DNA of 64,000 nt from Marvania coccoides. Its lineage: Eukaryota; Chlorophyta; Trebouxiophyceae; Chlorellales; Chlorellaceae. Positions within the stretch are counted from its first letter, which is position 1. Each line of letters starts with the position of its first letter. Shown piece by piece: positions 48,152 to 59,711 of this stretch. The stretch covers positions 806,001-870,000 of the forward strand of contig OY978104.1 in assembly GCA_963854735.1 (NCBI GenBank). The letters run 5' to 3'. Below the pieces are notes generated by a model. It saw nothing but the letters and a program-made list of their open reading frames with translations. It made no database searches and was not told where the DNA came from. The translations under genes were made by a program, and so were the position numbers.

Positions 48152-49651
48152 TCATGCTCTAAAACTGTGCAGGGCTTGTATCATTTGCTGTGCACGTTTA
48201 CGAAGCACCACAATTTTTGATGCAGGCACAATGGTACCGTCAGTCTCCAAAAGAGCATGGTCGGACACCTCGTAGATGCCCCTCAGTTGTCCTCCTCTGA
48301 GGCGCGACTGGAGGGTGATCTTTGTTTCGTCGCGAAGTAAAGCAGCAACGGCAGTGAAACTTGAGCCGCTGGTAACCAAAATATCGGCGTGAATGAAGTG
48401 GTACAAGGTGTGCGATACGTCCAAATCGTTAATGAAGATAGGATCATATTTGCGGATGTGGTTGTACTTTTCTCCCAACAACGGCTTTTCAGAAAAAACA
48501 AACAGTCGATGAGGGTGCCCATCCAAAATGCCCTTTATTTGATCCATGACGTTTTCAAAGTACCTGGGAGACTCAGAGTAGGGGATCGTTATATCTCCAA
48601 CGCGGACGTGCCACGCAATGGTGATTTCCCTTTTCCTCTGGCTGTCGGCAAAGACGTTTTGGCTGGGCAAAAACTTGGAATCTTTGAACAGCCCCCTGAA
48701 GAACGCCTTTGCGATGTTGTAGGCGTTTACTTTTGTCCTAAAGCACCACTGTTTTGGGCGCAGCGCAGGGTCCAAGGGGTCGACACAGCATCTGCAAAGC
48801 ATAAAAATAGGAATAACATTAGTTCATTCACAGAAATAGTTGGCGATTGCAAAATTCTACGACGCATAATCCGCCGCTTTGAAAATCCATAACCAATGCA
48901 TATTAATAAGAAAATGCAAAGATATCAAAGCTGTACCGTACCGATCACATCCTTCCAAAATGACGTTGCATTTGCCAGCATATCGCGCGTGATCCCAGTT
49001 ACCCAGCTCCAGATGCGTCAGGTCTTTACTGTCACGTTTCAAATCATCTATCACAGGTAGCTGATGGATACCAAGGAAGGGGTAAGCCCAGCTGTAAGAG
49101 CCATGAAGTCCGCGGGTAGAAAAAACGTCGGGGCCTCCCAAAGCGTAGGAACTGTTTGTTTCCAGAGCCAACACATATCCAAGGACCAGATCGCCAAATC
49201 TGTGCCCAAAGCCGCTGTGGTTGCTCACTTTGACAAAGGCGAAGCGGCGGCAACTTGAAGAACTCGCTTCTCCAATACCTCTGGTAAATAGGGATTGTGA
49301 GATGATATATAACTCTTTTTTCGGGACTCTTTGAAATAAATCAATGCTCAAAGTGCAGGAAGAGAGAATCAATGCTGCCACGACCATGTACATGATAGAA
49401 AAATAAGGTCGCCGCTCCTTTTCTGGCTGTGCGCCCTCCACCGACTTTGGGCTGGAGGAATACGAAGATGCAGAGTACAATGGGCGATAGTCTAGTTCGC
49501 TCTGTGTTTTCATTTTGGACGATTTGAAAATTTCAAGATCACTTTGAATAAAACGCGTTGCGTTCTTTAACATACGCTGAAGGGTTAAAGACTCTAAAAT
49601 ACGTTGGGAGTCATGGTATGCACTTGAAATAACGTGGCCAAATGAGGTCAT
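48152..49651 (-). CDS. Type-II membrane glycosyltransferase-like protein (fucosyltransferase fold)
   Basis: Two exons, 49651-48942 and 48791-48152, encode 449 aa. A cytosolic N-terminal ~85 residues precede one hydrophobic signal anchor (FSIMYMVVAALILSSCTLSI), as in Golgi glycosyltransferases. The lumenal part has KVSNHSGFGHRFGDLVLGYV and, in exon 2, ITIAWHVRVGDI, which resembles the HxRxGD donor-binding motif of GT11/GT23-type fucosyltransferases. SGSSFTAVAALLRDETKITL resembles the late motif of the same fold. Reaction and acceptor are not known, and assignment to a CAZy family needs a profile search. It lies just downstream of the unrecognised gene ending at 49791. Confidence 0.65.
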
Positions 49652-49790
49652 TCAACGGCTGAGAACCCCTTTGGGGTTGTAGTGCCCAAACTGAGCGGAC
49701 GGCACCGTGAGTTGTCGTGAGTTATCCGGCAATCATTGGCCACACGTTTTTCAAGTGCATAATGATATAATGATGTCATTGTCTTTTGCT

Positions 49791-50238
49791 TCATGCCCCG
49801 AGGATGTCGCCGGCCTCATCAGCCGCTTTGATGTCCGCGATTCGAGCCTCAAGGCTGGGCATGTACCGCAAGCTGCGCTCGCAAAAGGCCGCGTCCAGGG
49901 TTTGCAAATGAGAGCTCCGCGATGGCTTTGTTTGAAGGCTGATTCCCCCCCCCCCACACACAATAAAGCACTTTCACATATTCGGACGTCTGGTGCCTCC
50001 TGTATTACATGTTAAACATCTGACGGATCCAATGCAATGTCTCCAATGGTTTTACAACATGAAAAACCAGCTCACTTGCCCATCATATTGTTGTCAACCC
50101 AAGTATTGCGCAGCTCCGCCACCTCCCCTTCACAGGTCGATAAACGGACCAGCTCTCTCAGCGACTCCATCCCAGCCTTGCCGTTGCGGCGAAGAGCTGT
50201 TTCACGAACATAGATGGAGTCTTGCTTTAGAAGGGCTC
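49791..50238 (-). CDS. Unrecognised gene, two 3' exons (5' part not found)
   Basis: No open frame of even 70 codons covers it, but two stretches join into coding-like protein. Exon B, 50238-50076, follows a TTTAG acceptor and ends in a GTGAG donor. Exon C, 49938-49791, starts after an AATCAG acceptor and ends in TGA. The phases agree (2+1). Exon B includes YVRETALRRNGKAGMESLRE and EGEVAELRNTWVDNN. Exon C includes LDAAFCERSLRYMPSLEARI and ends ADEAGDILGA. It is helical, charged and codon-biased like neighbouring exons. The intron ends in an 11-G run rather than a pyrimidine tract, which is odd. The start exon should lie before 50510 (GPKOW start) but I could not define it. Confidence 0.5.
49945..49955. 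repeat. C11/G11 homopolymer near an acceptor
   Basis: Eleven C on the + strand, directly upstream of the proposed exon C acceptor of the - strand gene at 49791-50238. Confidence 0.9.
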
Positions 50239-50509
50239 CTAAATTTTTTGAAAATTTGAAAATAATTCTGATTTTGTGGAGCTTTGATTAATGAATGAGA
50301 TGATGGTTAATAGGTTCATGTTAATATCAAATCATTCATATTCAAAATTGTTGTAAATAAAACAAAAGAAGACGCCATAAATAAGGATGCGCACGGAAGT
50401 TTTTAAATTTTATTTTTGTGCTCGCCCTCGACTCCACAAGCACTTTTATTTGTATTTTATTTTATTAGAAAAAACACACCAATCTGCAGCACCACGCTAC
50501 TCCCCCAAA

Positions 50510-52594
50510 ATGAGCGGCCAAGACGCGAACGGAGGATTCGTTCTCTCATTCGGCGCTGCTGGTAAAAAGCCGTCAGGGCGGAGGCTCGCGCTGCAGGAGC
50601 AGGACGACGGTCCAAAAAGGGAAGAGGTTATCGGCGTGGGCAGGGCGGGTGGGCTGCAGACAGCGGCCGGGCCGTCCACCGCTGCTCCGGCACAAGCCAT
50701 CATTCCCAGGCAGGAAAACACCTACAGGTAAGCCCAAAAACTCGCCACGGTTTCGTCTCTCGATTACATTCGTAATATTTTTCCTTTCCCACCACCCCAC
50801 ATCACTGTCTAACCCAAAACATTGAATATCGATGAATGAAGGACGGGTCGAACTGCCTATGCCCCGAGCTACATCCCCGAAGCTGCCGACAAAATCGACG
50901 CCGACGGGATCAACAAGTTCGAAACCGCGGCGCACGACACCGCGGTGGCCCAGCAGGACGTCACATACGGCCTCATTCAACGAAAACCGACAAGACACGG
51001 TGACGCTTCCAACGGGGCAGGGCCTTCCGCTGCCCCGCCACAGCACAGGCAGCATCGGCAGGAGCCCAATGAGGCGGAGGTGTTGAAGCAGGACTTGGCT
51101 GCTTTGCCGCCTGAGGCTTCGTTAGAGAGTTACGAGGCCATGCCAGTGGAAGCTTTCGGGGAGGCTCTGCTGCGGGGAATGGGGTGGAGCGAGGGGCGGG
51201 CTATAGGGCGGGGGAAACAGGAGGAGGTTAAGGCGAAGGAGCTGGTGAGGAGGCCACACCGCCTGGGGCTGGGGGCCCAGCCTGCCCCAGCACCATCAAC
51301 CCATAAAAAATACATCAAGCCGGGTGAGTTGCCATTTCTATGTGTATTTTTGGTTAATGGTATTACTGAATGATAGGGGTAAAACCCGTGTTTTTATGCT
51401 TAATATTGCCCTCTTTCTATTATTATTATTTCCACTGCTTTCCCTTGTTCTTTAAGCGGGAATCATTGAACGCTGCCTGTCTTCGCTTTTTCCTTCAATT
51501 TACTTTTTCTTCTCAACAACGCTCATTCAATATATTTCGTCATGCAGGCGAATCACGTAATGCCCAGGACATGGTGTACGTAGATCCCTCCACCGGAACC
51601 GTCAAAGCCACAAAACCGCTGGATGCCGCGCTCACGCAGCGCAAGAAAGAAGGCGTGCACGTGGGAAAGCGCATGGTGGTCATAGTAGGCCGCCACAGCG
51701 GGCTGCAGTGCGAAGTTCAGGAGGTGTTGCCTGCAGAAGAAGGGCGCTCGCAGCGGGCGCTGGTGCGGCTTCTGCCCAGCCACGAGGCGGCGAGCGTGCG
51801 GTGCAGCGAGCTGGGGGAGGTAGGAGAAAGAAATGAGGAAAAGAAAGAGAGCAGGAAGAGAGGGGAGCGGGGCCGGGAAAGGGAGGGAGGCAGCGGCAGA
51901 GATAAGGAGATAGACAGCAAGCGCAGAAGGGACGAAGAGAGGCCGGAAAAGAAGAGCAGAAGAGAAATTGAGAGCGAAGAAGGTCGGCCATGGCTGGTTT
52001 CCAACATTCGGTGAGCTCTCATAATTTTATTTTTAGGGCGCTGAGTTGAATGCGCCCTGATTTGGCATTTGTTGCTTTTAATTTTACGCAGGGTAAAGAT
52101 CGTCGATAAGAGGCTGCAGGGTGGGCGTCTTTACCTGAAGAAAGGCGTCATTGTGGACGTCAAGACCCCCACGCTGTGCGACATATTTGTCGACGGCATC
52201 GAAGAAAGTGTATTGGTAAGAAAGTGTATTGGTATAGCACACTAATGGAGACTTAATGCTTAAAATTTTGTTGCACAGATGTTTTATTTATTATCGTGCA
52301 TTAAAATTGTAGGTTTTAAGGTTTTATGGTGAATAATTCATAAGTAAAACTTCTCCACCCTTTTCCTTCCTATCTCTGCAGGACGTGCGGCAGTCCCAAG
52401 TGGAGACCTCTGTCCCCGGCACCGAGGGCATCGCCATCAAGGTAGTTATGGGCAAGCACAGGGGCCAGGTGGGCCGCCTATTGCAGCGCAACATCGCCAC
52501 TGGGCTGGCAGCAGTGCAGCTCGAGGGGGACCTCAGCGTGCACAAACTGTCGTTGGACGACATTTCAGAGTACTGCGGCCCCACAGACATGTGA
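50510..52594 (+). CDS. GPKOW: GPKOW/MOS2-type G-patch and KOW spliceosomal protein
   Basis: RNA-binding spliceosome protein (human GPKOW, plant MOS2, yeast Spp2-related) that works with the DHX16/Prp2 helicase. Exons are 50510-50727, 50842-51323, 51548-52010, 52092-52215 and 52382-52594, encoding 499 aa. The start VLSFGAAGKKPSGRR matches the family. The G-patch-like core is MPVEAFGEALLRGMGWSEG, followed by RRPHRLGLGAQP. A first KOW motif is in KRMVVIVGRHSGLQCEVQEV. An RS/ER-rich linker follows, then WLVSNIRVKIVDKRLQGGRLYLKKG and a second KOW in VVMGKHRGQVGRLL. AATAAA follows the stop at 52634. It is convergent with the DDX27 gene. Confidence 0.93.
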
Positions 52595-52810
52595 CGGAGT
52601 TTCAAAAATGTGTGTGAATACCCCATTTTTTCGAATAAACTGAGACTTCGAAGTCCCTACTGTAATTCCTATTGTAAACTATATATTATTCTGCTAATTT
52701 ATGTACACTACTCTTATAGAAATTTGCGCATCATTTTCCAGCTGCCTATCCAACCCTAAATCCCCACACAACAACCACAGACCCTACCTACAGATAAAAT
52801 AATACAATTC

Positions 52811-55800
52811 CTAGCGGCGCTTGTGCTTGGATTTACTCTTGAAGCTGCCCTTGCCCTTGCCCCCGCGCTTCATCCGCTTCAGCTCCGCCCCAGCCAGCCT
52901 CGTGGAAGGCGCCTTGGGGGCCCCAGTCCGCGCCCCTCCAGCGTACACCCTGGAAGGCCCAGCAGACGACGGCTTTGCCGCCACGCCGTCGCCCGAAAAC
53001 AGCCCATCCCCTCCTGCCTCTTTCTTCCCCGCTTTCTTTTTGGACTTTTTCTTCACGCCCGCCATCATCGCCGCCGCCGCCTTGCCGGCCCGCCCCGCAG
53101 GCATGCCTTCCTGCCGCAGCGCCGCTTCTCGCGCTTTCACCGCCTTCACCCGCCGCACGGTATCCTCGGTGTCCTCCATCAGCGCGTTGCGCCCGCGCTT
53201 CTTTTCCTTCTCCTCCTTGGCGGCGTTGATCTTGCGCTCCATGCGGCGGTCCGACTTTGCCGCGTTCTTCTCAATTTTTTTCTTCACCGTCGCGCTCAGA
53301 CCGTCGCCTTCGCCGCCGCCGCCCTCCTCCTCGCCCGTGCCGTCCACCTCCCACGCCCGCGCGCGCGCCGCAGTTTCCTTCTTCTGCTTTTCCGACTGGA
53401 ACCAGGTCCTCGGCGGCCGAGAATATATTTCAGCTTCGTGCTCAATCATATTGGCAGCTTTCGCGGCCTCCATCTCCGCCTTGCGCAGCTCCTTCTCCTC
53501 CCCTTCCTCCGCAAAGATCTGCCGCACCAGAGGGTCCATCCCCTCTACCTTCCGCTGCCACTCCGCCACCACCGGCGCAGCAACCTTGCGCTGCTGCAGC
53601 GCAACCCCGCCCTTTTTCACCAAATCCTTCAGTAGAGTGCGGTCCGAGTCCTCCGCAAACGTCACCGACAGCCCTTTTGACCCCGCACGGGCAGTACGCC
53701 CCACCCTGTGAAGGTAAGAGGCAAGGTTCCGGGGGCAATCATAATTCACCACGATCTCAACTCCCAGAATGTCTAACCCGCGTGCTGCCACGTCAGTAGC
53801 CAGCAGGAACGCCACCTCGCCCTTGCGGAAGCGCTCCAAGCCCTCCAACCGCGCGGCTTGCGTCATGTCTCCGTGAAGCTCCGCAGCGGCGGGGAGGCCA
53901 GCCAGGCCGAAGAGAATTTTGGCGCGGTGGGCGCGCTGCTTGGTGGAGAAGAAAACGATGCAGCGGCCCGACTGCGCGAAGGAGCGCGCGGCCAGCGCCA
54001 GCAGCGCGGCTTCTTTGTGCGCGGCGGCGGCACCCTTCAGGCGGATGACCTCCTGGCGGAGGGTGGAGGGGGACGCGGCGGCGGCGTCCGCTGCGAGGCG
54101 CACTGGGTGGCGCAGAGACAGCGCCACCAGGGCCTTGACTTCTTCAGTCATTGTGGCGGAGAAGAGGAGGGTTTGCCGCTTGGTGGGGGCCATACGAACG
54201 ATCTCCCGAATCTATACACACACACAAAAAAGGGTGTTTATATGAGAAGTACGTTAGAAATATGACTATGTAAGAAGGTTTGACACCCCCCCGAACAATT
54301 GCAGTCGATTTAAGAGTTAGATTTGCGGTATTTTGTAGGGGTTTTCTAAACAGAAAATAAAAAGTCGGCGTTAATATTACCTCTTCGGCGAAGCCCATCT
54401 CCAGCAGGCGATCCGCCTCGTCCAGCACCAGAGCCGCCAAGTCCTCCAGCCCGAACGCCTGGGTGTTGCGCAGGTGATCAATCAGCCGGCCCTGTTTTGC
54501 GGTTAAAAGAGGAAAAAAATACAACAGGCGTCAAAATCACGGAGGGCCAACTATTTATTAAATTTTGAGTAAATTCGTTGCATTTGGGAGCAAAAAAGGG
54601 AATATTAAAAAAGGAAAAAGAAAGAAATGCATTGATGACTCACTGGAGTGGCCACGACGATCTCAGGCGACGCTCTGAGCGCTGCCGCCTGCGACTGCAG
54701 GGACAGCCCGCCCACCACCAGCACAGCTCGAATGTCGGTGAACTGCGCCAGCTTCTCGATCATGGAGTGCACCTAAAGGTCAGAACAAAGGGGGGGGGGT
54801 AGAGAGAAATAAGCCGGGAAGAACACTCTAAAACCCAAAATATTTCTAACAATCGTAATTTGTATGTGGGCAGAGAGCCCTCAGAAGCGTGAAATATATT
54901 AAACAATAATTGGTGAAAATTTAGAGCTTTCTGCTGACCTGCACAGCCAGCTCTCTCGTGGGCGCCAGCACCAGCACGTAAGTAGCATTCACCCGCTTGT
55001 TCCTGTGCAGCAGCCGCTCCAGCAGCGGCAGTGAGAAGGCCGCCGTCTTGCCCGACCCCGTGATCGCGCTGCCGCTGATGTCCCGCCCCGTGAGGGCCAG
55101 AGGAATGCAGGCGGCTTGAATGGGCGTAGGCTGGGAATAACCCAGCGCAGCGCAGGCGCGCACCAGCGGGCGGGAAAGGTTGAGGTCGGAGAAGGAAGCT
55201 GCCGCGAAGGTGGTGCCCTGCGGGGCGGCGTCAAAGTAGCCTCCCCCAGCAGCTTTCTTTTTCTGGGCGGCCGCCGTTTTGCCGTTTTCGCCACGCTGCC
55301 GCTTGGCAGCCCTGCCGCCGTCCTCCTCGTCGCTCCCAAACTCTTCCTCTTCCTCCTCGTCGTCGCTGTCAGCCTCTTCCGCAGCAGCAGCGGCGGCAGC
55401 ATCAGCCTTTGCTGCAAGTTTTCTGCTCTGCTGCGATGCCTTCACCGGCCGCTCCTCCTCTTCAGAAGACTCCTCTTCCTCTTCCTCCTCCTCTTCCTCC
55501 GCGCTTTCGTCTTCCTCTTCGTCTGCTTCCACCTCGCTTCCAGACTCCTCTTCTTCCTCCTCCTCCTCCTCAGAGCCGCTTTCTTCGTCGATTTCCCCAG
55601 GCAGTGGAGCGTCTTCCTCCTCTCCCTCAGAGCCGCTGACGTCGGAGTCGTCTTTGTCCTCTTCCTCCTCCTCTTCGCTGCTGGAAGGCACCTCGATTGG
55701 CGCTTTGCGGGCTTGGGCCCGCTGCTGCTTGGCCGTCAGCTGCTTTTGGATTTTGTAGTCGATGGTGGTGCCGCGCGTGGCTTCAGCTTGTTTAAGGGCT

Positions 55801-55999
55801 CCTGAACAGCGAAAATGGGGGGTGAGATAGTCAGTTTGCGAGCTTTTTGCGAGTGGCATGCGGGCGGGATGAACGGTGCACTCGACAACATGTTTTATAT
55901 TATATTTTGATTTGGAATACCTTTAAACTCCCAGGGGGCTTGGAATTCATCGGCAGCCGTCCCAATATCAAATGAGAAAAAGGGATTAAATTCTCCCAT
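52811..55999 (-). CDS. DRS1: DEAD-box RNA helicase DDX27/DRS1
   Basis: Nucleolar ATP-dependent helicase for 60S ribosome assembly. Exons are 55999-55921, 55801-54939, 54772-54644, 54491-54381 and 54211-52811, encoding 860 aa. The start [11 protein letters not shown] and the next ~190 residues, dominated by Glu/Asp/Ser runs, match the acidic N-terminus of DRS1. Helicase motifs in order are the Q motif ([14 protein letters not shown]), I (ITGSGKT), Ia (APTRELAVQ), Ib (TPGRL across a join), II (LDEADRLL), III (FSATM), V ([11 protein letters not shown]) and VI ([10 protein letters not shown]). The C-terminus is Lys-rich and helical, with an Ala/Arg/Lys tail ending SKSKHKRR. The DEAD box reads DEAD as expected. 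Confidence 0.96.
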
Positions 56000-56821
56000 C
56001 TTGATTTATTTGGTTCTCTGCTGCAACGTGGTGGGTTTATTCCCTGCTTTTCTTGTACAAATTAATATGTTGATTCAAGTATTTTAATAAAATATAAATA
56101 AAGCAAGGCGGCGCAGTTTCCAGCATTTTGACTTTTACCGGCGGCCGGCAGCCCAGAATTAATTATAACTTCGAAGTGAGAGAAGTAATGCAATGAGCAG
56201 AATTTGGAAGAGGAGAGATATAGCATGAAACAGAGAGGTATGGAACTTTGAAGGGAGTAGGGCTGCACTTGGAGTGATGAAAAGGCCTCGCTGGCGGAAA
56301 ACGCAACTTTTGAATTCCTGTATTGTATCGTTTTCTTACAGGAAGTTTCGGCGTGAGCGCGACGGCTCCAGAGAATCATTTAGTGATGGTGATAACGGTC
56401 AGAAGGCGAAGGCGGCACAGCGCGGAAGAAAGTTTTAAAACAGAGAGAGAGGGGAAGAAACAAAGCAACTGTGCCTTGCCAGGTTCGCGAAGGGCGTGCC
56501 CCTCGCCAGTCAGTCATAAGGTAGAAACGACGTAGGGTGCAGAGAAAAGAAGAAAGAAGACAATGATATAAGAGGAGTGCTTAATATATGATTAAAAAGG
56601 AAAAAATTGATGGGCAAAATAACTAACGCCTAAAGCTGCACAGGCCAGGAAGAATCGCATCACTGGTTGTCAGCTGCACAATCTAATGCATCCTAAACTG
56701 CGTATGCCGCTCAAACACTGTGTATACTCTCACTAAACTGTAAAAATGAAGCCTAGGATTAATTATTATTCACATCACGAGGGCGCTCTAAAAACACCCA
56801 CCATCACCTCGTTCTCGCGCC
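56000..56821. other. Intergenic region between DRS1 and RNR2
   Basis: About 820 bp upstream of the helicase and downstream of RNR2, both on the - strand. It includes one small + strand frame listed separately. Nothing else recognised. Confidence 0.4.
56277..56438 (+). CDS. Possible 53-aa basic protein or terminal exon
   Basis: An open frame from ATG to TAA encoding a basic peptide with KFRRERDGSRESFSDGDN and ending AAQRGRKF. A TTCTTACAG acceptor lies inside the frame at about 56341, so the second half could be the last exon of a spliced + strand gene. No upstream exon was found. Composition resembles an RS-type or ribosome-assembly protein tail but this is weak. Confidence 0.25.
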   Translation: MKRPRWRKTQLLNSCIVSFSYRKFRRERDGSRESFSDGDNGQKAKAAQRGRKF

Positions 56822-58567
56822 CTAAAAGTCGCAGTCTGTAGTGAAAACGTACTCCTGGTACCCTTGATACGCTTCATTGCCTGTCCGCACGCTCTGCATC
56901 ACCCCGGCCCGCTGGTAGTCACCCACTCGCCGCTCAAAGAAATTAGTCTTCCCCTGCAGCGAGATCATCTCCATCCAGTCGAACGGGTTGACCGCATTGT
57001 ACAGCTTCTCGTGACCCAGCGCCACCAGCAGCCGATCCGCCACGAACTCTATGTACTGCGCCATCAGGCCGGCGTTCATGCCTACCAGCGCCACGGACAG
57101 CGCATCGCAGCAGAACTCGCGCTCCAGGTCCACGGACTGGCGCACGATAGTGTGCACGGTGGCGGTGTCCAGCTTGTTCTGCAGCAGCGAGTATACGTGG
57201 CATGCGAAGTCGGTGTGAAGTCCCTCGTCCCGGGAAATGAGCTCGTTGGAGAAGGTCAGCCCCGGCATCAGCAGCCGCTTCTTCAGCCAGAAGATGGCGC
57301 AGAAGGAGCCGGAGAAGAAGATGCCCTCCACGCACGCGAACGCCACCAGCCGCTCAGCGAAGGATTCGGCGGAGTCTATCCACTGCAGCGCCCACAGCGC
57401 CTTTTTGCGGACGCAGGGGACGGTTTGGATGGCGCGGAACAGGCGATCCTGCTGCACCTTGTCGTCTATGTAGTGCTCCAACAGTAGGCCGTACATCTCG
57501 CTGTGCACGTTTTCGATGGCGGACTGAAAGGCGTAGAAAGCACGGGCCTCGGGGATCTTGACCTCTGCGAGAAGAAAAGAATAAGTTTGTGGTTAAAATT
57601 GGAATATTGGACGCGATAGAGGGCGGTCAGAGGGTTAGAATGGTACAAAAATGGGTGAAGGGTGAGTATGTCTTGGCGGAAAAATGAAATAAAAGATTTG
57701 CGAGTCCTCATAATTGCAGAAAATGTCTTCAGCGCGCGTTAGCGCATCAATAGATCTCCAAGGTAAATTGTAAAGGTGTAATCTTCGGACTCAGATTTCG
57801 GAAATTCAAATTTTAAAGAATAAATGAATAGGGCGACGGCGTAGTAAAAAATCTCCCTCCGCCAAATATACGAATCTTTTATTGAAATTGGAAACTCACC
57901 CTGCATGAACCTGAGCGCCAGGTTCTCCAGCACGATGCCGTCTGAGGACGCAAAGAAGGCCAGCACGTAAGAAATGAAATGCCGCTCCTGCGGGGTCAGC
58001 CTCTCCCAGTCGCGTAGGTCCTGCGTGAGGTCCACCTCCTCCACGGTCCAGTAGCTGGCTTGCGCCTTCTTGTAGTACTCGTATGCGTCGTTGTACCTGC
58101 GCCACAGAAGACGAGAACAAAAATTCATTTTTTGCGACTCGAGGGAAAAATGATGCAACAGGGCGAAAAATATCGCCAACGCAGGTGGACCGCGCTGGGA
58201 ATATTCGAAAATAATGCGACTGGCGATTTGGGTATGCAAAAAGTGGGTGAAATAGTGCTTACTTGATAGGGAGGAGGCAAAATCGATCATCGCGGTCTTG
58301 AAGGATGGGCTCCGCAGGCTGTTCGTCTTCTGTTCGCGGCGATGACGGGCTCGCTTCTGCATCGCTGGGTGTATCCAAGCCGTTTGTTCTCTCCTCGCCG
58401 TCGCCATCGATAGATGAATCTCTGGCTACGGCCAGACCCTCAAATTCCAGCGCCAGGGACTTGACCGCCGCATTGGTGGCATTTGGTCGAACCTCGGTGT
58501 CTCGTTCAGGGGTGCAGGGCCCTACCAAGCCGCCGCTAGTCCCACACTCTTGTCGCTGAGCACCCAT
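56822..58567 (-). CDS. RNR2: Ribonucleoside-diphosphate reductase small subunit (R2)
   Basis: Class I di-iron subunit that holds the tyrosyl radical for deoxyribonucleotide synthesis. Exons are 58567-58263, 58096-57900 and 57564-56822, encoding 414 aa. The first ~85 residues are a Ser/Glu/Asp-rich leader. The core starts [20 protein letters not shown]. Di-iron ligands are visible in [12 protein letters not shown] (Asp), [11 protein letters not shown] (Glu and His, with the radical Tyr), [13 protein letters not shown] (Glu) and [15 protein letters not shown] (Glu, His). The C-terminus FTTDCDF is the tail that binds the large subunit. Everything needed for activity is present. The leader is longer than in many R2 proteins. 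Expression is probably S-phase linked, as in other eukaryotes; no E2F site was identified by eye. Confidence 0.97.
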
Positions 58568-59013
58568 TCAGCCGTCGCACTCTACAAGCTGTCCCAAGGT
58601 GTTGTTAAATCGTAAAATATAATCAAACAACAGATGAAATGTGCACGGGGAGAGAATTGGCGTCTGCAAGCCGCACTTTGCTTCGAAAAATCTAAACTCG
58701 AAAAGAAAAGAAAAATGCAAATTGCAGAGGCGGGAAATGCGACTTGCATTCGTTATTAAACCGCGGATGGCATTTTGGCTCATGATTCCAGCTGGGTCAG
58801 AGCCGCAAACCCGTGTATGGCTAAGGTGTTTTGAAAAAGACTTTTATTGCAAGATTACAACGTTTTCATATGTAGAGGATGTCGGGCCCACTGTGCATCG
58901 GTCTGGCCCATTGGCGATGAGCAACGGCGATATTCTTGCGGAAAAAGGCCAAATTTGGCGTTCAGCACTAGTTTTCGAGCACCGTCGACAGCGGGAGAGT
59001 ATAGTCGACGTCA

Positions 59014-59050
59014 GGAGAGATGATCTCTCCCTGCTTGAGCAGGGAGAGAT
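59014..59050. repeat. Overlapping, mutually exclusive inverted repeats
   Basis: The unit GGAGAGA/TCTCTCC occurs three times in alternating orientation. Positions 59014-59030 form a 7-bp stem with a 3-nt loop. Positions 59023-59050 form a perfect 12-bp stem (ATCTCTCCCTGC) with a TTGA loop. The middle arm is shared, so only one can form at a time. Confidence 0.8.
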
Positions 59051-59191
59051 GCAGTCCGATTCTTCTCTAAATTATTCTGCCTGCATAGTGCAGCATGCAT
59101 GATCACATGGTATATGTAAGAAGGACTAGCAGGGCGCTTATTGCTCCATCGGAAGAGCTTCTTGCTTCTTCAGGTGGCGGTGCCACATTGA

Positions 59192-59407
59192 ATGGCATGT
59201 ACGGCCGTTTTACTAACGCAATCTTCAGGAAATGATGCGCGCAGAACACTGGTTTTCAGCTGTCTTGAGGCAATGGTAGCTGTTTGGCAAATTGCTTCAA
59301 GTTTTGCCTTTGCCAAAATTGCTGGCGTTGAAAAATATATCAAAGAAAAATATGTAGCTGCCAGACTGTGGCTTTTTAGAACCACAGACCAAATTTATAA
59401 AAAGTAA
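59192..59407 (+). CDS. Possible 71-aa protein
   Basis: Open frame with a hydrophobic middle (LVFSCLEAMVAVWQIASSFA) and a basic C-terminus (LWLFRTTDQIYKK). The composition looks protein-like, but there is no family match or splice support. A second frame just upstream (59110-59235, ending NAIFRK) is also open, so a frame-shifted remnant is an alternative. Confidence 0.25.
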   Translation: MACTAVLLTQSSGNDARRTLVFSCLEAMVAVWQIASSFAFAKIAGVEKYIKEKYVAARLWLFRTTDQIYKK

Positions 59408-59711
59408 ACAAATATTTGAGAATTCCCACGACCAAAATATTTGTTGGAACCTCCTTTGGCAGCTTCAAACCAGCTTCCTCTGGGCAGCATGCATTTCATT
59501 CCCAAAACATTTTGGCGTTGGCTGTTTTGCTGCCCTCATTTCATAAAATTATATATTTTTGAGAATCTACAAGCCTCGTTTCACTCAAATATTATTTGGG
59601 CAGCCAGCCATCGTGCTCATAAAGCTTTGATCTGCAACCGCTTTCGCACACGGATCCCTCAAAACCCACTTGTCGCCGGCGATCGCGCCTGACGCGTATA
59701 CACCGCCACAA

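Larger units (their letters stand above)
58568..59711. other. Divergent region, RNR2 / DRP5B, no certain gene
   Basis: About 1.1 kb between outward-facing genes. It contains a pair of overlapping hairpins at 59014-59050 and a weak small frame at 59192-59407. A 153-codon frame at 58641-59102 (+) shows no clear coding character. Confidence 0.4.

Noticed and set aside
55116..55805. Leu/Phe-rich and Ser-rich + strand frames
   Set aside because: Shadow of the acidic Glu/Asp/Ser exon of DRS1 on the other strand.
58641..59102. 153-codon + strand frame between RNR2 and DRP5B
   Set aside because: Low-quality composition, no domain, and it runs through the overlapping hairpins. No splice or start context supports it.
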